A DNA stretch of 5,812 bases from a bacterium (GTDB lineage: Bacteria > Chloroflexota > Dormibacteria > Aeolococcales > Bog-877), in assembly GCA_021798435.1 (NCBI GenBank), contig JAJZGN010000126.1, positions 1 to 5,812 of the forward strand. The letters run 5' to 3'. How positions within the stretch are numbered: the first letter of the stretch is position 1; every line of letters starts with the position of its first letter. Of the stretch, positions 1 through 5,524 are shown piece after piece. A model generated the notes under the pieces. It saw nothing but the letters and a program-made list of their open reading frames with translations. It had not been told where the DNA came from and did not search any database. Both the position numbers and the translations under genes were made by a program.

Positions 1-276
1 GTCCTCAGGCACCTTGTAGAAGGTGGGGTGGCGGTAGGCCTTGTCGGCCGGCGGATCAAACAGCGGACCCTGGTCGTCGGGATCGGAGGCGTGCACCTCT
101 GTGGATCGGACTACCCATATGGAGACCCCCTCACCCCTCCGGGTGTAGAGATCCCGGGCGTTCTGCAGAGCCAGCTCCGGGTCGGGGGCGTGAAGTGAAC
201 CCACATGCTGGTGGGCGAGCCCTCGCCTCCCCCTCAGGAAGACCTCCCAGAGTGGCCAGTCGTCCGACTCGCTCAA
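1..276 (-). CDS. paaB: PaaB, phenylacetyl-CoA 1,2-epoxidase subunit B (3' end cut by window edge)
   Basis: The 92 visible residues match PaaB along their length: a WPLWEVFLRG start, then GLAHQHVGSLHAPD, the ALQNARDLYTRRGEG segment, SIWVVRSTE, and a C-terminal FDPPADKAYRHPTFY. The family is about 95 residues long, so only a few residues and the stop are missing. PaaB is a small non-catalytic subunit of the multicomponent PaaABCE oxygenase, which turns phenylacetyl-CoA into its ring 1,2-epoxide in the cytoplasm. The best start is TTG at 276-274, giving MSESDDWPLWEVF. It shares two bases with the paaA stop (TTGA), so translation is probably coupled to paaA. No ATG or GTG lies at a suitable position before the conserved WPLWEVF, and the Shine-Dalgarno match is weak. 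Identity is very secure from motif recall; the TTG start is an inference. Confidence 0.95.
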   Translation of the reverse strand, partial: MSESDDWPLWEVFLRGRRGLAHQHVGSLHAPDPELALQNARDLYTRRGEGVSIWVVRSTEVHASDPDDQGPLFDPPADKAYRHPTFYKVPED

Positions 277-1226
277 GCCGCCGATGTCCGGCCCTGCTGC
301 CGGCCCTCCCACGCTCTGGCCGCCTCGCGGACCCAGGCGCCCTCCTGGTCGGCTGCCCGGCGAACCTCGATCCGCTGCAGGTTGCAGGCACCGTGGCCCC
401 CGACAACCCGGCGGAACTCGTCCCAGTCGATGGGGCCGAATTCATAGTGGCCGCGCGCTTCGCTCCAGCGCAGCTGCGGGTCGGGCAGATCCAGGCCCAG
501 GGCTCCGGCCTGGGGGACGGTCATGTCCACGAACCGCTGGCGTAGGTCGTCGTTGCTGACCCGCTTGATCTTCCAGGCCATCGACTGGGCCGTGTTGGGG
601 GACTCCGTGTCCGGCGGTCCGAACATCATCAGTGCCGGCCACCACCAGCGATTCACCGCGTCCTGGGCCATCTCCCGCTGAGCCTCGGTGCCGCGGGACA
701 GCTCGGCCAGCAACTCGAATCCCTGGCGCTGATGGAAGGACTCCTCCCGGCAGATCCGCACCATGGCCCTGGCGTAGGGGCCGTAGGAGGTCTTGGTGAG
801 TGCCAGCTGGTTGGTGATGGCCGCACCGTCCACCAGCCAGCCGATCGCTCCCACGTCAGCCCAGGTCAGGGTCGGATAGTTGAAGATGCTGGAGTACTTC
901 TGGCGGCCGGCGAGCAGAAGGTCCGTCAACTCCCTGCGCTCCACCCCGAGGGTTTCGGCCCCCGCGTAGAGATAGAGACCGTGGCCGGCCTCGTCCTGGA
1001 CCTTGGCGATAAGGATGGCCTTGCGGCGCAGGGACGGGGCCCGGGTGATCCAATTCCCCTCCGGCTGCATGCCGATGATCTCGGAATGGGCATGTTGGGC
1101 GATCTGGCGGATCATGGTGCTCCGGTATCGCTCCGGCATCCAGTCGCGCGGCTCCACGGTTCGGTCCGAGTCGATGGCTTCCTGAAAGGCCAGCTCCCGG
1201 CTGTCCTCGGAGTAGGTGGGGGGCAT
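273..1226 (-). CDS. paaA: PaaA, phenylacetyl-CoA 1,2-epoxidase catalytic (di-iron) subunit
   Basis: This 317-residue protein is the usual PaaA size (about 310). PaaA is the di-iron oxygenase subunit of PaaABCE. It epoxidises the ring of phenylacetyl-CoA using O2 and electrons from the reductase PaaE, and is the committing step of aerobic phenylacetate degradation. Visible family motifs are QHAHSEIIGM with Glu49, PEGNWITRAP, QDEAGHGLYLY with the ExxH pair Glu79/His82, the segment around Asp133 (GWLVDGAAI), and REESFHQRQG with the second ExxH pair Glu162/His165. These carboxylates and histidines are the expected iron ligands. The frame stays open upstream to 1289, but the ATG at 1226 is preferred. 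AAAGGAG lies 5 bases upstream of it, and the upstream ATG at 1262 falls inside the predicted -10 element, so it would not be transcribed. paaB follows with overlapping codons, and a TetR regulator is divergent. Confidence 0.97.
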   Translation of the reverse strand: MPPTYSEDSRELAFQEAIDSDRTVEPRDWMPERYRSTMIRQIAQHAHSEIIGMQPEGNWITRAPSLRRKAILIAKVQDEAGHGLYLYAGAETLGVERRELTDLLLAGRQKYSSIFNYPTLTWADVGAIGWLVDGAAITNQLALTKTSYGPYARAMVRICREESFHQRQGFELLAELSRGTEAQREMAQDAVNRWWWPALMMFGPPDTESPNTAQSMAWKIKRVSNDDLRQRFVDMTVPQAGALGLDLPDPQLRWSEARGHYEFGPIDWDEFRRVVGGHGACNLQRIEVRRAADQEGAWVREAARAWEGRQQGRTSAA

Positions 1227-1231
1227 GGCTG

Positions 1232-1238
1232 CTCCTTT
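1232..1238 (-). promoter_or_regulatory. Ribosome binding site of paaA
   Basis: On the minus strand AAAGGAG stands 5 bases before the ATG at 1226. It is the strongest Shine-Dalgarno match seen in the window, and it decides the paaA start over the upstream in-frame ATG and other candidate starts. Confidence 0.8.
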
Positions 1239-1239
1239 C

Positions 1240-1255
1240 CCGACCGGTCGTTCGG
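1240..1255. promoter_or_regulatory. Probable TetR (PaaR) operator
   Basis: CCGACCGGTCGTTCGG is a 16-base pseudopalindrome in which 12 of 16 positions match its own reverse complement; its left part, CGACCGGTCG, is a perfect palindrome. It lies between the -10 element and the ribosome binding site of paaA, over the expected transcription start, where bound repressor would block initiation. From memory, the Thermus PaaR site is of the form CNAACGNNCGTTNG. The minus-strand CGAACGACCGGTCG agrees with that at all but one fixed position. The adjacent divergent TetR gene is the obvious ligand. The palindrome is seen; its use as an operator is inferred. Confidence 0.7.
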
Positions 1256-1260
1256 TTGCC

Positions 1261-1289
1261 ATTTTGGACCGGGCCACAGTTGGTGTCAA
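1261..1289 (-). promoter_or_regulatory. paaA promoter (sigma-70 type)
   Basis: Reading the minus strand, a perfect -35 hexamer TTGACA (1289-1284) is followed by a 17-base spacer and a -10 hexamer CAAAAT (1266-1261, four of six consensus bases). Transcription should start near 1254, inside the pseudopalindromic operator, leaving a leader of about 28 bases with the ribosome binding site. The ideal spacing and its fit to the operator make this a convincing promoter. Confidence 0.72.
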
Positions 1290-1312
1290 TTTCCGGCCGC
1301 ATACTTGGCGAC

Positions 1313-1960
1313 GTGGCTGATCGAGGTGCGGGTGTCGAGACCAGGCGAACTCGCTACGACCCCGACAGCCTGCTGGTGGTCGCGGTCCAGGAATTCATCC
1401 GCCGCGGGTATGAGGCGACCAGCATGGCGCAACTGGGCCGGGCGGCGGGATTGGGCAAGTCCTCGATCTACCACCACTTCCCCAGCAAGGAGGCCATCCT
1501 GCATCGGGCCCTGAGCCGAGCCCTCGACGCCCTCTTCGCCCTTCTCGAGGAGGACGGGGCGCGGGTGGGGCCTCCAGCGGCGCGGCTGGAACATCTTCTG
1601 CGCCGGACAGTGGAGGTGCTGGTGGCTGAGCTGCCCTACGTCACGCTCCTGCTTCGGGTGCGCGGGAACTCCAAGACCGAGCTCTGGGCGATGGAGCGGC
1701 GGCGCAGCTTCGACCGGGAGGTGTCCGAGCTGGTGGCGGCGATGGCGGGCACGGGAGCCCTCCGCCAGGGGCTGGACCCTGGCCTGGGCGCGCGGCTGCT
1801 CCTGGGGATGGTGAACTCCATCAGTGAGTGGTACCGGCCCGGAGGTCCGCTGACAGCTGCCGAGCTGGCCCGCATGGCCGCCTCGGCGGGCCTCCGCGGG
1901 GTGGGTGGGGCGTCGCGGCTCGGCGCCGCCGGCGCCGCCGGCGCGATGATCGACCCATGA
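1313..1960 (+). CDS. paaR: TetR/AcrR-family regulator of the paa operon (PaaR type)
   Basis: This 215-residue TetR-type repressor has an N-terminal helix-turn-helix at about residues 18-64 (LGRAAGLGKSSIYHHFPSKEAIL). The C-terminal ligand domain carries ELPYVTLLLRVRGN (106-119), RRRSFDREVSELV (129-141) and RLLLGMVNSISEWYRPGG (161-178). I recognise this combination from TetR regulators that sit beside paaA in actinobacteria. The effector of such regulators is expected to be phenylacetyl-CoA. The gene is divergent from paaA, with a likely operator between them. The GTG at 1313 is chosen because it leaves about ten residues before the DNA-binding domain. There is no clear Shine-Dalgarno sequence. 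CATACT at 1300-1305 lies 7 bases upstream, so a leaderless transcript is possible, and a TTG at 1256 would extend the frame by 19 residues. The last 35 residues are Ala/Gly-rich and less conserved. The stop overlaps the upp start. Confidence 0.87.
   Translation: MADRGAGVETRRTRYDPDSLLVVAVQEFIRRGYEATSMAQLGRAAGLGKSSIYHHFPSKEAILHRALSRALDALFALLEEDGARVGPPAARLEHLLRRTVEVLVAELPYVTLLLRVRGNSKTELWAMERRRSFDREVSELVAAMAGTGALRQGLDPGLGARLLLGMVNSISEWYRPGGPLTAAELARMAASAGLRGVGGASRLGAAGAAGAMIDP
1922..1945 (+). repeat. GC-only tandem repeat at the 3' end of the regulator gene
   Basis: The nine-base unit GGCGCCGCC occurs twice in tandem (1922-1930 and 1931-1939) and is followed by a partial third copy, GGCGCG. It encodes the regulator's Ala/Gly-rich tail and ends 11 bases before the upp ATG. 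GGCGCC is self-complementary, so this stretch can fold on the mRNA just where the upp ribosome binding site would be. This may be only low-complexity coding drift. Confidence 0.6.
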
Positions 1961-2631
1961 CGGACTCGGTGCATGTTTGCCGCCACCCCACAGTGGCCGA
2001 TCGCCTCGCCCAGTTGCGGGCTGAGGCGACCTCCCGTTCTCGCTTTCGCGAGTTGCTTGCGGAGGTGGCCAGCTTTCTCGCCTTCGAGGCACTCGCCGAT
2101 CTCGAGACGGGGCCGCTCACCGTCCGGACCCCAGTGGGGGAGGGGGAGTGCCGGGAGATCGTGGAGGCGCCGCTTCTGGTGCCCATCCTGAGGGCTGGGC
2201 TGGGCATGGTACCGGGGGTCCAGCTGGTGGCTCCCACCTGTGACGTGGCCCATCTGGGGTTGAAGCGGGACGAGGCCACCCTGGACGCAGTCTGTTATCT
2301 CGACGGGCTCCCCGCAGATCTCTCCGGCCGAAGGGTGGTGGTGTGCGACCCCATGCTGGCCACGGGGGGGTCTCTCATCGAGGCGGTGCGGTTCGTTGAG
2401 AGGCGGCGCGCGGCTCGAGTCCAGGTCCTCTGCGTAGTGGCCAGCCGACCGGGCCTGGCGCGCTTCCATGCCGAGGCAGCGGGAGTGGAGGTCTGGTGCG
2501 CTGCGGTGGATCCCAGTCTGGACGGGCGCGGGTACATCGTCCCGGGGCTGGGGGACGCCGGGGACCGCCTCTTCGGCCCTCCAGGCGACGGGCTGACCTC
2601 CGGGTTCCGCTCCTCCTGGCACAGCGGCTGA
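1957..2631 (+). CDS. upp: Uracil phosphoribosyltransferase
   Basis: This enzyme makes UMP and pyrophosphate from uracil and PRPP, the central pyrimidine-salvage reaction. The family order is all present: VHVCRHPTVADRLAQLR at the start, APLLVPILRAGLGM (71-84), GLKRDEATL (101-109), the PRPP loop VVVCDPMLATGGS (127-139), and the uracil-binding GYIVPGLGDAGDRLFG (192-207). The 224 residues compare with about 208 in typical members; the excess is mostly a 17-residue tail after LFG. Position 162-166 reads ASRPG where the family usually has APEG, and KRDE replaces the common YRDE. The ATG overlaps the regulator's TGA (ATGA) and has no visible Shine-Dalgarno sequence, so translation is probably coupled. 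An open frame continues upstream from 1828 but shows only Arg-rich low complexity and no homology. It is probably cotranscribed with the paa regulator. Confidence 0.94.
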   Translation: MTDSVHVCRHPTVADRLAQLRAEATSRSRFRELLAEVASFLAFEALADLETGPLTVRTPVGEGECREIVEAPLLVPILRAGLGMVPGVQLVAPTCDVAHLGLKRDEATLDAVCYLDGLPADLSGRRVVVCDPMLATGGSLIEAVRFVERRRAARVQVLCVVASRPGLARFHAEAAGVEVWCAAVDPSLDGRGYIVPGLGDAGDRLFGPPGDGLTSGFRSSWHSG

Positions 2632-2645
2632 ACCCCTGCCCGTCG

Positions 2646-2685
2646 GCCCGGCCGCGGTGGGAGGGGATCCCCACCGGGCCCGGGC
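2646..2685. terminator. Probable bidirectional hairpin terminator between convergent genes
   Basis: An inverted repeat lies in the 69-base gap between the converging stop codons of upp and the second TetR gene. The inner stem is CGGTGGG/CCCACCG (2655-2661 with 2670-2676) around an 8-base loop. Two single-base bulges (2654 and 2681) allow it to extend to about 15 base pairs, out to 2646/2685. No T-run follows on either strand. That is common for hairpin terminators in high-GC Gram-positive bacteria, but it lowers certainty. Confidence 0.6.
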
Positions 2686-2700
2686 GATATGGGTGGGTTC

Positions 2701-3348
2701 CTACCGGCGCGCCACGCCCTCAAGTACCAGTGAAGTCACGGCGCCAGCAGCCTGGCCCGGCGTGTAGCGGCCGGATACGAGGTGGGGCCGGATGGCCCCC
2801 AACAGACCGAGGATCAGGGCCGCGTGAACCTCGGGATCCAAGTCCGGGCGGAACTGTCCCATCTCCTGCCCGGTGCGAAGACAGTTGGAAACCAGCTCCA
2901 TGAGGGGGGACATCCGGTCCGCCACCGCTCTGGCGGTGGCGGGGGCGACCGCCAGGTTGCCCAGTTGCTCCAGCCCCAAACGGTGGTCGCGACTGGCGAA
3001 GTAGTCGGTCAGCTCGGCGATGATGAGGGCCAGCTGGGCCCGCGGATCCGGCTCGGCGCTTGCCAATCGCTCGACCCCTGAGACGAAGCGGTCCACCTGA
3101 AGCTCGACCCAGGCGAGAAGGACGTGGTCCAGGTCCGGGAAGTAGTGATAGAGGGTGGCGCGCGAGACCCCGGCCCGATCCGCTAGCAGCGACATGCTGA
3201 CGTGGGCCAGGCCATGCTCGCCGATCAGCTCCATCGCCGTGGCGGCAATCCGCTCCCGGCTGCGAGAGCGGTGGCGGGAGAGAGTCACCTCCCAGGCACC
3301 GCTCGCATCAGGACGGCCAGGTGGACCGGCCCTCCCTGAGCTAGACAC
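2701..3348 (-). CDS. TetR/AcrR-family regulator, divergent from the MMPL transporter
   Basis: This 215-residue protein has a TetR helix-turn-helix at about residues 28-75: RSRERIAATAMELIGEHGL, then SMSLLADRAGVSRATLYHYFPDLDHVLLAW. The rest is an all-helical ligand domain with no motif I can tie to a ligand (for example GQFRPDLDPEVHAALILGLLGAIR near the C-terminus). Position suggests that it represses the divergent transporter gene and responds to a compound that the transporter moves; both points are inference. The GTG at 3348 is chosen because a TATAGT element ends 8 bases upstream, as expected for a leaderless transcript. A GTG at 3288 would remove 20 apparently disordered residues (Ser/Gly/Pro-rich), with GGGAGG lying too close to act as a ribosome binding site. 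It is not closely similar to the paa regulator in this window. Confidence 0.88.
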   Translation of the reverse strand: MSSSGRAGPPGRPDASGAWEVTLSRHRSRSRERIAATAMELIGEHGLAHVSMSLLADRAGVSRATLYHYFPDLDHVLLAWVELQVDRFVSGVERLASAEPDPRAQLALIIAELTDYFASRDHRLGLEQLGNLAVAPATARAVADRMSPLMELVSNCLRTGQEMGQFRPDLDPEVHAALILGLLGAIRPHLVSGRYTPGQAAGAVTSLVLEGVARR

Positions 3349-3372
3349 TATGACGCACTATAGACACTCTGT
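3342..3372. promoter_or_regulatory. Overlapping divergent promoters and direct repeats between tetR and the MMPL gene
   Basis: The gap between the two start codons is 24 bases. On the plus strand TATAGA (3359-3364) ends 8 bases before the transporter ATG at 3373. On the minus strand TATAGT (3362-3357) ends 8 bases before the regulator GTG at 3348. The two elements share CTATAG (3358-3363). Direct repeats are present: TAGACACT at 3342-3349 and 3361-3368 (19 bases apart), and CACTAT at 3346-3351 and 3356-3361 (10 bases apart). The region is A/T-rich compared with its surroundings. The -35 matches are poor in both directions (CTGAGC at 3336-3341 for plus; CTCCCA at 3385-3380 for minus). The repeats are candidate regulator contacts; function is inferred. 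Confidence 0.5.
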
Positions 3373-5493
3373 ATGCTTCTGGGAGGGGACGAGGGCTCCC
3401 CAGTCGCCTCGTGGGTACGGGATTCTACTTTGAAGTCGTTCGCATCGCTGGTCACCGGCCGTCGTTCGAAGTGGTTCGTGATCCTTGTCTGGGTGGTGGG
3501 GGCGTCGGCCTTGTTCCCGCTGTCCTCGAAGTTAGCCGCGGTGGAGCAGAACAGCCAGTCGAGCTTTGTCCCCTCCGGCGCCCCCTCGACCCTGGTGTCC
3601 AGCCTCCAGGCGCGCTTTCCCGACCTCAACCGCCTGGCCGCTCTGGCCGTACTGTACCGGGCGCAGGGTCTCACCGAGGGGGACCTCGCCTACGCTCGCT
3701 CGACCGAGTCCCGACTTGCCGGACTTGACCTGGTGGGAGCGCGCGGGGTCTCACCCCTGGTGGTGTCCGCCGACCACCGAGGTGTCCTCATCGAGGTGGC
3801 GCTCAGGATCGGCACGCCCGCCACCGCCGTGGCCACTGACGTCAGGCGGATGAGATCGGCCCTGGCCGGTGCGCCCCCCGGACTTTCCACCGGTGTCGGA
3901 GGCCCAGCCGCCGTGCTGGCCGACACCGCCTCCGCCTTCTCCGGGATCGACGGGGTCCTGCTCTTGGCCACGGTCTTGGTGGTGACGGTGCTTCTTCTTC
4001 TCACTTACCGGAGTTTTCTGCTCTGGCTGTTCCCCCTCACCACCGTGGGGCTTGCCTCGCTCTTGGGGCTCGCGGCCGTCTACCTTCTGGCGCGGGGAGG
4101 CTTCGTGGTCAACGGCATGACCGTCGGCATCCTGACGGTCCTGATGTTCGGTGCCGGCACGGATTACTCCCTCCTGCTGGTGGCGCGATATCGCGAGGAG
4201 CTGCGCTCGGAGGAGCGCCCCTCCAGGGCGATGGCCGTGGCCCTGCGAAGGGTGGCTCCAACCCTGGCTGTCTCAGCGGCGACTGTGATCCTCAGCCTGC
4301 TGGTGCTGACGGCCGCCCAGGAGCGGGACATCCGGGCCCTCGGTCCGGTCGGGGCGATCGGAATCTTGGCGGTCCTTTTGGGTACCCTGACTCTCTTGCC
4401 CGCCGTGCTCCTGGTCTTCGGCCGGGCGGCCTTCTGGCCCTTGGTCCCGAAGGTCGGCCGACGTCCATCCGCGCGGCGGCTGAGCTGGGAATCGACCGCC
4501 GCCTGGGTGGCTGGGCATCCGGGGCTGCTGGCGGCCACCGGGGCGGGCACCCTCGCCATCCTCTGCGTCGGACTCGCCGCCTATCCCCACCCTCTGCCCC
4601 AGTCCAAGAGCTTCAGCGGGAAGGTGCCCTCCGCTGCCGCCCAAGCACTCATCGCCCGGGCTTTCCCGGCGGGGAGCACCGGCCCGGTGGTGGTGGCCAC
4701 CAGGGATCCCAGTCTTCTGGTGGCGGCCCAGGCGGTGGCCCGCGAGGTCAGCGGCATCGAGGGGGTCGGCCGAGGCTTCGTCCGGCCCGGAGCCGCCGTC
4801 TTCGAGGCCACGCTGGCGGCCGCTCCGGAGGGCACTCCGGCTGAGGCTGTGGTGAAGGCTCTGCGGGCGGCCGAGAGCCGGCACTTCTCGGGCCGGGTCC
4901 TGGTGGGCGGGCCCACGGCGGTGGAGATCGACCTCAACGAGGCGGCCGCCCACGACCGCCTCGTGATCATCCCCATCGTCCTTCTGGTGGTGCTGGTCAT
5001 GCTCACCCTGCTTCTCCGCTCGCTGGTGGCACCTTTCCTGCTAACTCTGTCTGTGGTGCTCTCGTATCTGGCCGCGCTGGGGCTGTCCAGCCTGGCGTTC
5101 AGATGGATTTTCGGATTCGCCGGGATCGATTCCTCGGTGGCTCTGCTGGGTTTCGTCTTCCTGGTGGCGCTGGGGGTCGACTACACCGTCTTCCTGGCCT
5201 CGCGAATCCGCCAGGAGGCGCCTGCGAGCCCAGAGGGAGGGGTCCGGGTAGCGCTGGTGACCACCGGAGGGGTGATCACATCCGCGGGGCTGGTCCTCGC
5301 CGCGACCTTCACCGTGCTCGGCGTCCTGCCCTTGGTGGCACTCACAGAACTCGGGTTCCTGGTTGCCGTGGGGGTGCTGCTGGACACCTTCATCGTCCGC
5401 AGCCTCCTGGTCCCTGCGGTGGCGTTGCTTCTCGGCGACCGGTTCTGGTGGCCCTGGCGTCCGAGCCAGTCGGGGACCGCCCGGGGGCGGTGA
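3373..5493 (+). CDS. MMPL/RND-superfamily membrane transporter (ActII-3/YdfJ type)
   Basis: This 706-residue protein has the twofold MMPL layout. TM1 is at about 34-52, followed by an external porter domain, TM2-6 at about 193-350, TM7 at about 381-403, a second porter domain, and TM8-12 at about 529-688. Each half carries the family's proton-relay signature: GAGTDYSLLLVARYREE with Asp264-Tyr265, and ALGVDYTVFLASRIRQE with Asp603-Tyr604. The end, GVLLDTFIVRSLLVPAVALLLG...FWWPW, is typical of ActII-3-like members. Such proteins export lipids, siderophores or antibiotics using the proton gradient; the substrate cannot be read from sequence. The length suits this subgroup and is well below that of mycobacterial MmpL3 (over 900). 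The ATG at 3373 has no Shine-Dalgarno sequence but fits a leaderless start. TTG at 3430 (687 residues, MKSFASLVTGRRSKW) is a plausible alternative. The neighbouring divergent TetR gene probably controls it. Confidence 0.93.
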   Translation: MLLGGDEGSPVASWVRDSTLKSFASLVTGRRSKWFVILVWVVGASALFPLSSKLAAVEQNSQSSFVPSGAPSTLVSSLQARFPDLNRLAALAVLYRAQGLTEGDLAYARSTESRLAGLDLVGARGVSPLVVSADHRGVLIEVALRIGTPATAVATDVRRMRSALAGAPPGLSTGVGGPAAVLADTASAFSGIDGVLLLATVLVVTVLLLLTYRSFLLWLFPLTTVGLASLLGLAAVYLLARGGFVVNGMTVGILTVLMFGAGTDYSLLLVARYREELRSEERPSRAMAVALRRVAPTLAVSAATVILSLLVLTAAQERDIRALGPVGAIGILAVLLGTLTLLPAVLLVFGRAAFWPLVPKVGRRPSARRLSWESTAAWVAGHPGLLAATGAGTLAILCVGLAAYPHPLPQSKSFSGKVPSAAAQALIARAFPAGSTGPVVVATRDPSLLVAAQAVAREVSGIEGVGRGFVRPGAAVFEATLAAAPEGTPAEAVVKALRAAESRHFSGRVLVGGPTAVEIDLNEAAAHDRLVIIPIVLLVVLVMLTLLLRSLVAPFLLTLSVVLSYLAALGLSSLAFRWIFGFAGIDSSVALLGFVFLVALGVDYTVFLASRIRQEAPASPEGGVRVALVTTGGVITSAGLVLAATFTVLGVLPLVALTELGFLVAVGVLLDTFIVRSLLVPAVALLLGDRFWWPWRPSQSGTARGR

Positions 5494-5524
5494 GCGACCA
5501 CCGGAGTCCACAGGCCGCCGGCTG

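Noticed and set aside
1227..1289. Longer paaA start, adding 21 residues from 1289 (or 12 from the ATG at 1262)
   Set aside because: The extension runs through the -10 element and operator, has no ribosome binding site and lacks family similarity. The ATG at 1226 has a strong Shine-Dalgarno sequence.
1300..1305. CATACT as a definite -10 of the paa regulator
   Set aside because: It is at a suitable distance for a leaderless GTG, but no acceptable -35 lies 16-18 bases upstream and only four consensus bases match. It is mentioned under the gene only.
732..1514. 260-codon open frame on the plus strand
   Set aside because: It is antisense to paaA and crosses the paa control region into the regulator gene in another frame. 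No domain is recognisable.
1828..1956. Upstream extension of upp within the regulator gene
   Set aside because: The 43 extra residues are Arg/Gly-rich low complexity, out of frame with the regulator gene. The conserved UPRTase N-terminus starts at the ATG at 1957.
1636..2622. 328-codon open frame on the minus strand
   Set aside because: It lies antisense to the regulator and upp, both clearly real. Its translation is Pro/Arg/Gly-rich with no recognisable domain, typical of high-GC shadow frames.
4273..4953. 226-codon minus-strand frame inside the transporter gene
   Set aside because: It is antisense to a continuous MMPL coding region with conserved motifs. Its composition is low complexity.
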